From assembly GCF_025175675.1 (NCBI RefSeq), contig NZ_JANIOA010000003.1:1-64000 (forward strand): a stretch of 64,000 nt of DNA. The letters are read 5' to 3'. A program made the position numbers and the translations under genes. The stretch comes from Sedimenticola hydrogenitrophicus. Its GTDB lineage: Bacteria; Pseudomonadota; Gammaproteobacteria; Chromatiales; Chromatiaceae. A model generated the notes under the pieces. It had not been told where the DNA came from, made no database searches, and saw only the letters and a list, made by a program, of their open reading frames with translations. Positions 18,135 to 27,429 of this stretch are shown here, one piece after another; within the stretch, counting starts at the first letter, position 1, and each line of letters begins with the position of its first letter.

Positions 18135-19592
18135 TTATTGCAGACGCGCCAGTGTGGCCACCAACAGGTCCCAGAACCGCTGCACCGAGGGGATATGCAT
18201 GCACTCATCCGGGGAATGCGGATAGCGGATGGTGGGGCCGAAGGAGATCATCTCGAGACCCGGATAGCGGCCGCCGATGATGCCGCACTCCAGGCCGGCG
18301 TGGATGGCGCCGATCTCGGCCGGGGTGTCGAAAATATCCTGGTAGGCATGGCGCATGGTCTGCAACAGCGACGAATCCGGATTGGGTTTCCAGCCGGGGT
18401 ATTCCCCATCGATCGCGGTTTCCGCACCGATCAGCCGGAACAGCGAGCGGTGAACCGCGCACAGCGCGTCCCGGGCCGAGTCGATGGAACTGCGAATCAG
18501 GCTTTTGATCTCGATCGCACCATTTGCCACCTGCACAATGGCCAGGTTGGTCGAGGTCTCCACCAGCCCGGGCATGCTGTCGCTCATGCGCATGACCCCG
18601 TCGGGACAAGCCGTCAGGGCATCCAGCAGCCCCTGTTGAAGGGGGCGCGGCAGCACTGGTACGGGCGCCTCGCCATCCGCTAGCAGATCCATCGACAGCC
18701 CCGGCTCCGCGGCCGCCAGTTCCGACTTTATGCTCTGCGCATGCGACTCTATCAGCGCCCGCAGTTCGGCCGCGCGGGAGGCGGCAACATGGAACCTGGC
18801 GATCGCCTCGCGGGGTATGGCGTTGCGCATATTGCCGCCAATGAAGGAGCTGAGGCGGATTTCGCATGCCGAAGCCGCGGCCGACAGCAAGCGGGCCAGC
18901 AGTTTGTTGGCATTGCCTCTGCCGCGGTGAATATCCACCCCGGAGTGCCCCCCTCTGAGACCCCCGACCGAGAGTCGGTAGCCGATCCAGCCCGGCTCGA
19001 TGGGCTCGGCGGTGTACTGCAGGTGCGCGCCGGCATTGGCGCCTCCGGCACAGCCGATACAGAGAACCCCCTCATCCTCCGAATCCATGTTCAGCAGTAT
19101 TTTTCCCTGGAGCAGATCGGGCCGGACACCGAATGCACCGGACATGCCGTCCTCTTCGTTACTGGTGAACAACGCCTCAAGCGGGCCGTGCTTGAGTTGG
19201 CGCGACTCCAGCACTGCCAGGGCCGCCGCCACACCGATACCGTTATCCGCCCCCAGGGTTGTGCCGGTTGCCTTGACCCACTCCTGCTCAATGCGTACCC
19301 GGATCAGATCCCGGGTGAAATCGTGACGGATATCGGCATTGGCCTGCGGGACCATATCGAGATGACCTTGAAGGATCACGCCGGGCGCCGACTCCATGCC
19401 GGCCGAGGCCGGTTTTCTGATCAGGATATTGTCCGCCGGATCCCTGATGGTCTGCAGCCCCAGCCGCTCACCCACCTGCATGATATAGGCCTGTACCGCC
19501 GCCTCATGATGCGAAGGTCTGGGTATTTGGGTCAGCTGGTAAAAATGTCTCCAGACGGGCTGAGGCAGGAGTTGTGAAATGGCGTCATTCAT
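18135..19592 (-). CDS. pepD: Aminoacyl-histidine dipeptidase (peptidase D, M20 family)
   Basis: Cytosolic zinc dipeptidase cleaving dipeptides such as carnosine-type Xaa-His. Start MNDAISQLLPQPVWRHFYQL at 19592; the 31 residues before it in the open frame are atypical. Metal and catalytic motifs: QGHLDMVPQ, LGADNGIGVA, FTSNEEDGM with the catalytic Glu pair, NMDSED, and a C-terminal HAGLECGI. 485 residues, normal. It stands alone upstream of the phosphoribulokinase-like gene with about 125 bases between. Confidence 0.95.
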   Translation of the reverse strand: MNDAISQLLPQPVWRHFYQLTQIPRPSHHEAAVQAYIMQVGERLGLQTIRDPADNILIRKPASAGMESAPGVILQGHLDMVPQANADIRHDFTRDLIRVRIEQEWVKATGTTLGADNGIGVAAALAVLESRQLKHGPLEALFTSNEEDGMSGAFGVRPDLLQGKILLNMDSEDEGVLCIGCAGGANAGAHLQYTAEPIEPGWIGYRLSVGGLRGGHSGVDIHRGRGNANKLLARLLSAAASACEIRLSSFIGGNMRNAIPREAIARFHVAASRAAELRALIESHAQSIKSELAAAEPGLSMDLLADGEAPVPVLPRPLQQGLLDALTACPDGVMRMSDSMPGLVETSTNLAIVQVANGAIEIKSLIRSSIDSARDALCAVHRSLFRLIGAETAIDGEYPGWKPNPDSSLLQTMRHAYQDIFDTPAEIGAIHAGLECGIIGGRYPGLEMISFGPTIRYPHSPDECMHIPSVQRFWDLLVATLARLQ

Positions 19593-19744
19593 GGGAGACA
19601 ACGATCCAGGGGACGGGCCAGGATTGGCGGGATCATGGTATCCCCCGGCATTCCCGGGGGCAATCACCGTGCGCTCCGATTTCACCCCTCACACAGCGAC
19701 TGGACCATCTATAGTTTAAGAAAATCAATGCCGGGTCACACTCA

Positions 19745-20581
19745 ATGCCGTATCTCTCCAACTATCGTCGACTGATTAATCGAATCGACAACGTCCTCCG
19801 GCTTCCGCCCATCGACCGGATATTGCTGCCGCTCACCGATGCGGCCGAGGATATCAAGGATAATTTCGGTTTCGTGGTCCTGAGCGACGGCAGCACCGGC
19901 CCCTTTTATAGCTGCCTGGGCGACACCCTGGAATGGCTTCGCCAGAACGCGCACCACTCCATCGGGGAATCGCCTTCCGAAATCGCCCGCGGGCTGGACG
20001 GAATCGACCTGCCGCGCAGCGCCCTGGCGCTGGGAGCGTTCAATGCCCTCAGCCAGTACCTGCTGAAGCGTGCCGGTTTTGATCCGACCACCGCCGGCAA
20101 GCCGGACGACGCCGACCAGCCCGAGGGCCTGGTCGGAATAGTGGGGTTCTTCAGACCCCTGGTTGAACGCTATCTGGCCCGGGGCACGGAGGTCATCGTG
20201 ATCGAGCAGCAGCCGGAACGGGTACCGCCGGATTTGGGGCTGGAGCTGTTCACCACACCACAGGCACTGGCCCGCTGCGACACCGTTCTGTGTACCGCGT
20301 CGACCCTGATCAACAACAGCATCGAGTCGATTGTTCAGGCCGCCGGCAATCCGGCGAAGATCCACCTGATCGGACCCAGCGCCAGCGGACTTCCCGATCT
20401 GCTGTTCGATCTGGGCATCCGCTCCAGCGGCGGGGTGATCATCGACCGGCCGCGCGATCTTGAACGCGCCATCGCCCAGGGCGACTCCTGGGGTGATTGC
20501 GGCCGCAAGTATCAGCTGACCCGGGAGAGTTATCCGGGACTCGATTCCCTGTTGCGAACGGCCTGCCGGGAGGCCGTGTGA
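19745..20581 (+). CDS. DUF364 family protein (Rossmann-like)
   Basis: 278 residues. N-terminal part MPYLSNYRRLINRIDNVLRL with LSDGSTGPFYSCLGDT, then ALALGAFNALSQYLL and a Rossmann-like second half (GLVGIVGFFRPLVERYLARG, CTASTLINNSIESIV, IHLIGPSASGLPDLLFDLGI), the pattern of DUF364, a family suggested to handle heavy metals on structural grounds. Soluble, no signal peptide. It is 110 bases upstream of the universal stress gene on the same strand. The biochemical role is unknown. Confidence 0.75.
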   Translation: MPYLSNYRRLINRIDNVLRLPPIDRILLPLTDAAEDIKDNFGFVVLSDGSTGPFYSCLGDTLEWLRQNAHHSIGESPSEIARGLDGIDLPRSALALGAFNALSQYLLKRAGFDPTTAGKPDDADQPEGLVGIVGFFRPLVERYLARGTEVIVIEQQPERVPPDLGLELFTTPQALARCDTVLCTASTLINNSIESIVQAAGNPAKIHLIGPSASGLPDLLFDLGIRSSGGVIIDRPRDLERAIAQGDSWGDCGRKYQLTRESYPGLDSLLRTACREAV

Positions 20582-20692
20582 GCGGCGTTAGCGCAACCCG
20601 CCCGTCCACTGGCAACAGGGCCATAGCGGCGAGTGCGGTGGCCATGCGCCAGCCGTTGTCAGCCCCCCTTACGCCAGACAGGTAACCGTACC

Positions 20693-21493
20693 ATGACCAC
20701 CAAACCATCCGTCGGCTATCACAGTATCGTGGCCCTCTACTCACCAACAGCGAGCGAACAAACGGCCGTGCTGCGGGCGGCCAATGTCGCCAGCAAGCTC
20801 CACAGCCAGGTCACGTTGGTCCATGTCGTCCCGGCCGGCAGCGCTGTCGAAGCGGAGGCCGCGACCATGGACCGGTTGCTGGCGGAGAATGCGGAGATCG
20901 CGGCGGCTAAAAGTACCCATGGTGATTTGCTGCAGCTCGCCCCTCAGGCAAACGCGGTGAATGGCGACCTGGTGGTGCTGGACAATGTCGGGTTCGCACA
21001 ACTGCAGCCGCTGCTTCAGGCCGACGATGAAGCCATACCCGAACAGACCGAGTGCGACGTCCTGGTGGTGCACGCCAACCGCCCGCCCGTTGACTACCGG
21101 CATATCGTGGTTGCCGCCGACCTTGATGACCAGGGGCTGATGACCATCTACAAGGCCGTGCGCATGGCCAAACGCTACAATGCCCGACTAACCCTGCTGA
21201 ACGTAGTGGACAATTTTACCGCGGGCAAGGATGAAGAGAACGCGGCGAAAAATCTCCGCATGCGAGGCCTGGAGGCGTTCACCTCGGTCATCGAGGGGCT
21301 GGAAGTGGAGCAAGAGGTGGTGGTGACCACGGGGCCGGTTGATCAGATGGTTTCCAACTACTCGGCCCGGCAGCAGGCCGGGCTGATCGTCATTGGATCG
21401 TACAAATTGCAGGGCCTCCACATCCTGCTGGGCACCACCGCGAAGCGCGTGATCGAAACCGCAAACTGCGATGTATTGGTGGTACACGAATAG
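20693..21493 (+). CDS. Tandem universal stress protein (UspA family)
   Basis: 266 residues with two Usp-like halves. The first (about 10-125) is degenerate; it keeps a Usp first strand and helix (HSIVALYSPTASEQTAVLRAANVASKL) but no clear ATP loop. The second (about 130-266) ends GSYKLQGLHILLGTTAKRVIETANCDVLVVHE, close to the G-x2-G-x9-G-S/T nucleotide motif. Start ATG at 20693 with GGTAA upstream; the longer frame is not supported. It may form an operon with the DUF364 gene. Confidence 0.85.
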   Translation: MTTKPSVGYHSIVALYSPTASEQTAVLRAANVASKLHSQVTLVHVVPAGSAVEAEAATMDRLLAENAEIAAAKSTHGDLLQLAPQANAVNGDLVVLDNVGFAQLQPLLQADDEAIPEQTECDVLVVHANRPPVDYRHIVVAADLDDQGLMTIYKAVRMAKRYNARLTLLNVVDNFTAGKDEENAAKNLRMRGLEAFTSVIEGLEVEQEVVVTTGPVDQMVSNYSARQQAGLIVIGSYKLQGLHILLGTTAKRVIETANCDVLVVHE

Positions 21494-21634
21494 CGGAGGG
21501 TGTTGTCAGCGAATTTTACACTGGGCCGTTCCTGAATCTCCGGTGAATAATTAACCAGTTGATATTAATGATTAATTGATGGATGGAATAATATTTGCCT
21601 AGTGCATGGGTATCGTCATGTGGGTGAATACGCC

Positions 21635-22447
21635 ATGCACTACCGGGCTCCTTCGGTTCTTATATTTCTTCTGTTGACGCCACTCTTCTGCGCGGCAGAG
21701 ACCCCGCGGCAAGCGGGCGACATGCGCCAACTGGCGCTACGTTATGAGCATGGCCGCGGGGTGGCACAGGACTACCAAAAGGCGTTCCGGCTCTACTGCC
21801 TGGCGGCCGACCGGGGGGACTCCGAGGCCTATTACGCGCTGGGCTGGATGCATTTCAATGGCCGCGGGATTGCGCAGGATCCGGCGGTGGCTGCCGGGTG
21901 GTTTGAAAAAGCCGCCGCGGCCGGCGATCCCATGGCGGCCAGGATGCTGACCCGGCTGTCCGGCGTAGCGCCCCGCCGGGACCCCCGGTGCGGTAGCCTG
22001 CCGCTGGAAGCACTGCCGGATCGACAGCAGATTGAACGCTGGGTGAGGGCCTGGGCACCGGCCTACGGTCTCGAAGCCGATCTGGTGCTGGCGGTGATCC
22101 GGGCCGAGTCCAATTTCAATCCACAAGCCCGCTCGCCCAAGGACGCCCGGGGGCTGATGCAACTGATCCCTGCCACTGCCCGGCGCTTCGGCGTAAGCGA
22201 CGTCTGGGACCCCTCGCAGAACATGCACGGCGGCATGGCCTATCTGCAATGGCTGGTACGGCGCTTTGAAGGAGATGTCCCCCTGGTACTGGCCGCCTAC
22301 AATGCCGGGGAAAACGCGGTGACGAGCTATCGCGGGGTACCGCCCTATCGAGAGACCCGGAACTATGTTAAACGCATCACCCGCAACTATCGCAAGGCGG
22401 TCCATCCGGTGATCGGCAACCCCGTCATCAGAATGATCAGCTACTAA
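21635..22447 (+). CDS. Lytic transglycosylase with Sel1-like repeats
   Basis: 270-residue exported protein. Signal peptide MHYRAPSVLIFLLLTPLFCA, then two Sel1-type repeats (RQLALRYEHGRGVAQDYQKAFRLY and YYALGWMHFNGRGIAQDPAVA) and an SLT domain. The catalytic Glu lies in VIRAESNFNPQARS, followed by GLMQLIPATARRFGV and AAYNAGENAV, typical of family 1 transglycosylases. It should cleave peptidoglycan glycan strands in the periplasm. A start at 21602 (GTG) is less likely because it would bury the signal peptide. Confidence 0.9.
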   Translation: MHYRAPSVLIFLLLTPLFCAAETPRQAGDMRQLALRYEHGRGVAQDYQKAFRLYCLAADRGDSEAYYALGWMHFNGRGIAQDPAVAAGWFEKAAAAGDPMAARMLTRLSGVAPRRDPRCGSLPLEALPDRQQIERWVRAWAPAYGLEADLVLAVIRAESNFNPQARSPKDARGLMQLIPATARRFGVSDVWDPSQNMHGGMAYLQWLVRRFEGDVPLVLAAYNAGENAVTSYRGVPPYRETRNYVKRITRNYRKAVHPVIGNPVIRMISY

Positions 22448-22519
22448 GGGCCCGGTCATATATACTCGTAGCGTATGAACCCTGGCGTTATTACTGACAG
22501 GTAACAGCGAGGTGTAACG

Positions 22520-22894
22520 ATGACTCAGGCACAGAAAAGGTCGGAACCTTTGCAGGAAAGACACTGCAGCGTCTGTAACCCGCAGACCCCGCCGCTGTCG
22601 GAGGCACAGTGCAGGGAGCTGTTGGCACGGCTCTCCCCGGAATGGCAACTGCTCGGTTCAACCCAGGCCATTGCCCGGGAGTTCCGCTTCAAGAACTTCT
22701 ACCAGACCATCGCCTTTGTCAATGCCGTGGCCTGGATAGCCAATGGCGAGGACCACCATCCGGACCTGGAGGTCGGGTATAACCGCTGCAAGGTGAATTA
22801 CAGTACCCACGCGATCAAGAATCTTTCGGAAAATGACTTCATTTGCGCGGCCAAGATTGATGCGCTGTTCCCGATGCTGGAACAGGAGGGTTAG
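22520..22894 (+). CDS. phhB: 4a-hydroxytetrahydrobiopterin dehydratase
   Basis: Pterin-4a-carbinolamine dehydratase, regenerating the pterin cofactor after aromatic hydroxylation; also known as a transcriptional cofactor in some organisms. 124 residues with NGEDHHPDLEVGYNRCKVNY and a later STHAIKNLSENDF, the family's catalytic His signature. The N-terminal extension has a Cys pair (CSVCNPQTPPL). GAGGTG lies just before the ATG. No phenylalanine hydroxylase gene is adjacent. Confidence 0.92.
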   Translation: MTQAQKRSEPLQERHCSVCNPQTPPLSEAQCRELLARLSPEWQLLGSTQAIAREFRFKNFYQTIAFVNAVAWIANGEDHHPDLEVGYNRCKVNYSTHAIKNLSENDFICAAKIDALFPMLEQEG

Positions 22895-23038
22895 CGGTAA
22901 GTATTGGTATCTTATTGAATTAGTACCATAATTTTCCACCTGAACCGATAGCGTGAGGGTTCTCCGGCACGGGCGACTGGCGGCATTCGTTAGTAATTGC
23001 TAATATTTCGCCAATATGACCCCGACGGTACTCCGCAG

Positions 23039-23962
23039 ATGCCCCATACAGCCGTAGCCGAAAATCCGCTTGCAACACCTTTCAGTCTGGCGAATGAAGC
23101 GCTTTACCAGAGTTGGCGCTCCAGGAAACTGGCGGACTACCCCGCTTCCCTGGAGGCGCTGCTGGTACCGGTCAGGGATCCCCGCCAACTGACCCGCGCA
23201 GAGTTCGAGGCCATCAGCCAACGGGTGCGCAAGGCCAATATGGCCATCTATATCAGCGAGACCGGGAGTGATCCGGACCCCGAGATTCCGCTCTCGCTGG
23301 GACGCCAGTTCGGCGCCCGGCACCTGAACCACAATTGGCTTTCCGATGACACCGGCCTGACCTCGCTGAAAGTCGCCGCGGACGGGATCAGGCAGCAGTA
23401 CATCCCCTACTCCAACCGCCCCATCAAATGGCACACGGACGGCTATTACAACCGCCCGGACGAGCAGATCCACTCGCTGATCCTGCACTGTGTGCAGAGC
23501 GCCGGCAGCGGCGGTGAAAATGCCCTGCTCGATCACGAGATCGCCTACATCCTGCTGCGAGACCAGGATCCCGCCTTCATCACGGCGCTGATGGGCCCGG
23601 CGGTGATGACCATCCCGCCGCGCCTGAACCAGGGCGAGGTGGCCCGGCAGGAGGAGATCGGTCCGGTCCTGTCGATCATGCCCTGTGGCAACCTGCACAT
23701 GCGTTACACCATACGCACCCGGCATGTCATCTGGTCCGATGACCCGCTCACCCGCCGGGCACTGGATGCCCTGAGCGAGATCCTCGCCAGTGACTCACCC
23801 TATATCTTCCGCGGCCGGCTGGAGCCGGGCATGGGCCTGATCAGCAACAACATCCTGCATGACCGTACCGCGTTTCAGGATGATGAGCAGGGTGTGCGGC
23901 ACCTCTACCGGGCGCGTTATTATGACCGGCTGCGGGATACCGGGATCGACCAGTACCGTTGA
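23039..23962 (+). CDS. TauD/TfdA-family Fe(II)/2-oxoglutarate dioxygenase-like protein
   Basis: About 307 residues from ATG 23039; a TTG at 22997 in the same frame is possible. Iron ligands are visible as the HxD in IKWHTDGYYN and the distal His in SNNILHDRTAF, followed by RHLYRARYYDRLRD, where the 2-oxoglutarate Arg is expected. The family hydroxylates small substrates such as taurine; the substrate here cannot be told from sequence. No sulfonate transport genes are near. Confidence 0.85.
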   Translation: MPHTAVAENPLATPFSLANEALYQSWRSRKLADYPASLEALLVPVRDPRQLTRAEFEAISQRVRKANMAIYISETGSDPDPEIPLSLGRQFGARHLNHNWLSDDTGLTSLKVAADGIRQQYIPYSNRPIKWHTDGYYNRPDEQIHSLILHCVQSAGSGGENALLDHEIAYILLRDQDPAFITALMGPAVMTIPPRLNQGEVARQEEIGPVLSIMPCGNLHMRYTIRTRHVIWSDDPLTRRALDALSEILASDSPYIFRGRLEPGMGLISNNILHDRTAFQDDEQGVRHLYRARYYDRLRDTGIDQYR

Positions 23963-23987
23963 TCAGCGTCCGTCGGGCCTGCCCCGA

Positions 23988-24920
23988 TCAGGGACGGAAC
24001 ACCTCGGTGTCGGGATGAAAGGCATACCAGGCAAACCAGTAAGATTGGATCACCGGTATCTCTCCGCCTTGCGAATCGAAAAAGCGGGCACTCTGCGTGG
24101 CAGGATTGTAGCGTATGGTAAAGGCGCGGCCTGCAAACCGATCCCGGATCTCGCCTTCGGCACGACTCAGTTCGGCAACCGGGTAGGCCTTGAAGCGACC
24201 GTCAATCTCCAACCCGAAAACCAGCTCCTTGGGATGGTAGCGTGGGTCTTGCTGTTTGACCGGGAAGTAGATCCCCTCATCGGTTTCATAACCGGCGTAG
24301 GGGTCCCGGTCATAATTCCGGACATGCCCTGTGTCGCGTGACAGAACCAGCGTTTCGGGATGCTGCGCGCGCCACTCCGACCAGGTCGTCGTCATTAACG
24401 GCAGCACCTCCAGCCGGGTGCCATTCATTTCTCCGGTGACCGCGCGAGCCAGTAGTTGCGACCAGAGCGATTCCGTTTTCCGGTCATAGAGCAGCACGTC
24501 GCTGTTATAGAGCAGACCCGACACACCAAACTGCAAGGTCTCACCGGACACGCGCGCGGAAAAGGCCACACCACTGCCGCAAAGCGGGCAGTAGGTGATC
24601 GCCACGGGCTCATCGGCAAACCGGTCATTGACGATTTCGTGCCAGTTCATGATCGCAATGGGATAAGCCTTGGCAATGCCGTTCAGGTTCAGTCCGAGCA
24701 CTCGCTCCTCAAGCCTGAGATCGGCCTTTCCGGCCCGCAGGAACCTGGGATGGTCGATTGCCGGAATGCCGTCTTTGGGTGGGCCGCCCGAATGGATCTC
24801 GCGCAACGGGATCGAGGCCTGATCCGCGGCAATCTCGAATCCGCCAATCCGCTCGGCAGTGGCGGAGAGCGGCACCAACAGGAAAATCATCAGTTTGAAG
24901 TTGAGGTACCGGCGTAACAT
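23988..24920 (-). CDS. DUF3179 domain exported protein
   Basis: 310 residues with a signal peptide (LNFKLMIFLLVPLSATA). The family hallmark AITYCPLCGSGVAF, with a Cys pair, is near residue 110, with LGLNLNGIAKAYPIAIMNWHEIVND before it and DRDPYAGYETDEGIYFPV later. DUF3179 proteins are periplasmic or secreted and have no established function. It converges on the dioxygenase gene with about 25 bases between. Confidence 0.87.
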   Translation of the reverse strand: MLRRYLNFKLMIFLLVPLSATAERIGGFEIAADQASIPLREIHSGGPPKDGIPAIDHPRFLRAGKADLRLEERVLGLNLNGIAKAYPIAIMNWHEIVNDRFADEPVAITYCPLCGSGVAFSARVSGETLQFGVSGLLYNSDVLLYDRKTESLWSQLLARAVTGEMNGTRLEVLPLMTTTWSEWRAQHPETLVLSRDTGHVRNYDRDPYAGYETDEGIYFPVKQQDPRYHPKELVFGLEIDGRFKAYPVAELSRAEGEIRDRFAGRAFTIRYNPATQSARFFDSQGGEIPVIQSYWFAWYAFHPDTEVFRP

Positions 24921-25090
24921 CGGTGTGCCTCACAGATTGCGGGAGGAAGAGTTTAGGCCATTTCTGTCAAACGAAGTACCATGTTTTCCGGCATTGGCCT
25001 TATCCGGGTTCTGCCGGCGCATGCGCGGAGACCCTCATCAGATAGAGACCCCGTCACCGAGCGATTTATTGCAGCGATGTCCTGTTGGTG

Positions 25091-25534
25091 TCAATTACGC
25101 ACCGTCAGCCACACTCCCAGCAGCATGATCAGCATACCGGCGATCTTGCGGAGATCGAGTTCCCGCACCTCGGCGCCGAGCAAACCAAAGTGATCCAACA
25201 GGGCGCCGACAATGAACTGGGCGGCAATGAGCAGCGTGAAGGCGGTGACCAGCCCGAGTCTCGGCACACTGAAGCCGATCGAGGCGACAATAATCAGACC
25301 GGCGGCGCCGGAGAGATAGGCGTACCAGGGTATGGTGTGCCATATCGACAAGTTACCGCCGCGCAGAAACAGCATCGTCAGGCCGATCAGCAGGCCGCCC
25401 CCGCCATAGGTGATGAACACGCTCTCCAGCGTCCCCATGCCGCGGTCGAGCAGTGCCATCAGCTGGGCCTGCAGTGCCACGGCAATACCTCCGATCACCG
25501 CAACGCCGGAGAGTAGCAGCAAATTAGATGACAT
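25091..25534 (-). CDS. YdcZ-type small DMT transporter (DUF606)
   Basis: 147 residues with four or five membrane helices covering nearly the whole chain (LLLLSGVAVIGGIAVALQAQL, GGGLLIGLTMLFLRGG, AGLIIVASIGFSVPRLGLV, IAGMLIMLLGVWLTVR). It belongs to the drug/metabolite transporter superfamily; the substrate is unknown. Three ATG codons are adjacent; AAGGAG ends at the first, so the third (25534) has proper spacing. Confidence 0.87.
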   Translation of the reverse strand: MSSNLLLLSGVAVIGGIAVALQAQLMALLDRGMGTLESVFITYGGGGLLIGLTMLFLRGGNLSIWHTIPWYAYLSGAAGLIIVASIGFSVPRLGLVTAFTLLIAAQFIVGALLDHFGLLGAEVRELDLRKIAGMLIMLLGVWLTVRN

Positions 25535-25595
25535 CATCATCTCCTTGTCGATTGTTAGGCTCTGGGAATCGGTCAGGCGGTGCCGCCAGCCACGC

Positions 25596-26573
25596 TCAAA
25601 GCACCAGATCCGTGAGTTGCTGAAACAGCATAAGTATCGGTTGCAGGGTCCGGTCCGGCAGTGCGTGGGACTCGTCGCCGGCCGGTTTCAGATCGAGACA
25701 GTTATGTGCCAGCGCGTCGGCCTGACGCAGCAGCGCCAGCGGTGCGGATGCCGGTGCCGGGTTGTGGTGGCCGGCGATCAGCGTTATCAGCTCCTCCGGG
25801 AGCTGCCACGCCTTGAACAGCCGGGCCCCGACTTGCGCGTGACTGACTCCCAACAGCTCCACCTCCAGTTCGGCCCCTTCATCGCCACCGTTCCGGCGAT
25901 GAATCACTTCCGCATACTCGATCGGCATCAGCTGCAGAAACAGTAACTTGCCGACATCGTGCAGCAACCCGGCAATGAACAGATCGCCGGCCGATCCCAG
26001 CCGCTGCTGTTCCGCCAGTATTCTGCAGGCGCAGGCGGTGAACAGGGTGTGCCGCCAGAAACTGTTCATGTCCAACAGATCGGGGCGGATGCCAAAAAAC
26101 AGGCTTTTGACCTCGGTTGAAATCAACAGGGCCCAGAGGTCGAACGGCCCCACACGCAGGATGGCATCCTCCACCCGGGTGATCTGCCTCGCCGCACCGT
26201 AATACGCGGAGTTTCCCAGTTGAAGCCCCCGGGCGGTCAACCCCGGATCGGTCTCAAGCAGTTGGATGATACGTTCGATGCCGGCCGTCTCCGACTCGAG
26301 TTCTTTATAGACCTCAATCAGCACATGCGGCAGCGACGGCAATTTTGCGTGCTTGATCAACCAGCCCGGCAAGTCGGTTTCACGCTCCTTCTTCAACTTG
26401 GCGTTCGCCAGGTCACGGACATCCCGGGCCCCCTGGTCCCAGGCATCCACGGCATCCTGACAGAACGAGCAGATACCCAGCCGAGTGGATTCATCCTGGC
26501 GCAGCCAGTGCATACCCTGATCAATGGAAGAGGCGATGAATCGATGGGTTCTGCCGCAGTTGATACAGATCAT
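25596..26573 (-). CDS. HDOD-domain signalling protein with N-terminal zinc ribbon
   Basis: 325 residues. The N-terminus has two Cys pairs (CINCGRTHRF and GICSFCQDAV) likely to bind zinc. The HDOD domain follows (about 85-290): LPSLPHVLIEVYKELES, GLQLGNSAYYGAARQI and LFIAGLLHDVGKLLFLQL, with HDVG partially matching an HD motif. HDOD proteins lack known enzyme activity and take part in signalling. GGAGGAGG just before the ATG supports the start. Confidence 0.87.
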   Translation of the reverse strand: MICINCGRTHRFIASSIDQGMHWLRQDESTRLGICSFCQDAVDAWDQGARDVRDLANAKLKKERETDLPGWLIKHAKLPSLPHVLIEVYKELESETAGIERIIQLLETDPGLTARGLQLGNSAYYGAARQITRVEDAILRVGPFDLWALLISTEVKSLFFGIRPDLLDMNSFWRHTLFTACACRILAEQQRLGSAGDLFIAGLLHDVGKLLFLQLMPIEYAEVIHRRNGGDEGAELEVELLGVSHAQVGARLFKAWQLPEELITLIAGHHNPAPASAPLALLRQADALAHNCLDLKPAGDESHALPDRTLQPILMLFQQLTDLVL

Positions 26574-26800
26574 GCCGCCCTCCTCCGGCGATGGTGCTGT
26601 GTTAAACCATGAATAAAAAACCGGTGGTTCAACTTATCGGCCCATAGCATACAAGCAGCCGCAGTATAAACACAGACCTTTGGCTTCGCTATGAGGGCTG
26701 CGTGCCGAGGGGTTGGAATCAGGCCGGGCATACAGGCGTCAGGATAGCGTAACTCCTTGGGAGGCAGGCGTCCCTGGCGGGATGGAGTCAGCCGGAAACG

Positions 26801-26818
26801 GGGCGCCTGCGGGCGCCC
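26801..26818 (-). terminator. GC-rich hairpin downstream of the 26841-27224 gene
   Basis: Stem GGGCGCC/GGCGCCC with a four-base loop, 23 bases beyond the stop of the leftward gene. There is no clear T-run, so termination is tentative. The rest of 26574-26840 shows no gene. Confidence 0.4.
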
Positions 26819-26840
26819 GGTAACGGTCCGTTGTCGTCGT

Positions 26841-27224
26841 TCAGCGGCCCATGCCGAACGGGATGGCGATCATCACATATTCATGGCCGCCATAGTTGAA
26901 GCTCTTCCAGGGTTCGTCATCCCGCAAGGCCGCCTTGACCAGGGTGATCGCCTGCTGGTGGCGGGGATCACAGATCTCGCCCTGTTCATCCACCAGGTAG
27001 GCCTCAAAGTGCATGGGACAGGTGTTGACATGGAGGGTCGCCAGCAGCTGGCTCGGTATCCCGGTCTCATCGCCATCGAGAAAATCGACCGGCTCCCAGC
27101 AATCATCGGGAATCTGGATGGCGGCATCATCCATCTCGCTGGACGCATCGTTCTGTGCAATGGGAAGGGGAGAGATAAAGGTAGAGGCCTCATTTACGAC
27201 TGAAAAACTCATACGTGCAGACAT
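26841..27224 (-). CDS. Hypothetical acidic protein
   Basis: About 127 residues from the ATG at 27224, which has GGAG nine bases upstream; another ATG at 27239 is possible. The second half looks well folded: LLATLHVNTCPMHFEAYLVD, then LVKAALRDDEPWKSFNYGG and HEYVMIAIPFGMGR. The first third is polar and probably flexible. No membrane segment. It is divergent from the Crp/Fnr gene across about 200 bases, so the regulator may control it. Function not recognised. Confidence 0.6.
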   Translation of the reverse strand: MSARMSFSVVNEASTFISPLPIAQNDASSEMDDAAIQIPDDCWEPVDFLDGDETGIPSQLLATLHVNTCPMHFEAYLVDEQGEICDPRHQQAITLVKAALRDDEPWKSFNYGGHEYVMIAIPFGMGR

Positions 27225-27429
27225 ATCACAATGCTCCATAGTATTCGCCTTTGATCACGGCCAGCTTCAGCACCCGGACAAAACGGCACACAGGCGTAAA
27301 CGGCCGACACATCTCATCTTACTGTTTTTATTATAAAATATTTGTATTAAGCGTAATATCAGCTTAGATACTTCATTCCGTTGTGTTCTGCTATCATAAC
27401 AACTCATTTCTCTGCTTTCTGTCATTCAG

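Noticed and set aside
25525-25540. TTAGATGACATCAT near the YdcZ start, similar to the end of the 8762-8975 element
   Set aside because: It is the coding start of the transporter with no second end or duplication, so the match is chance.
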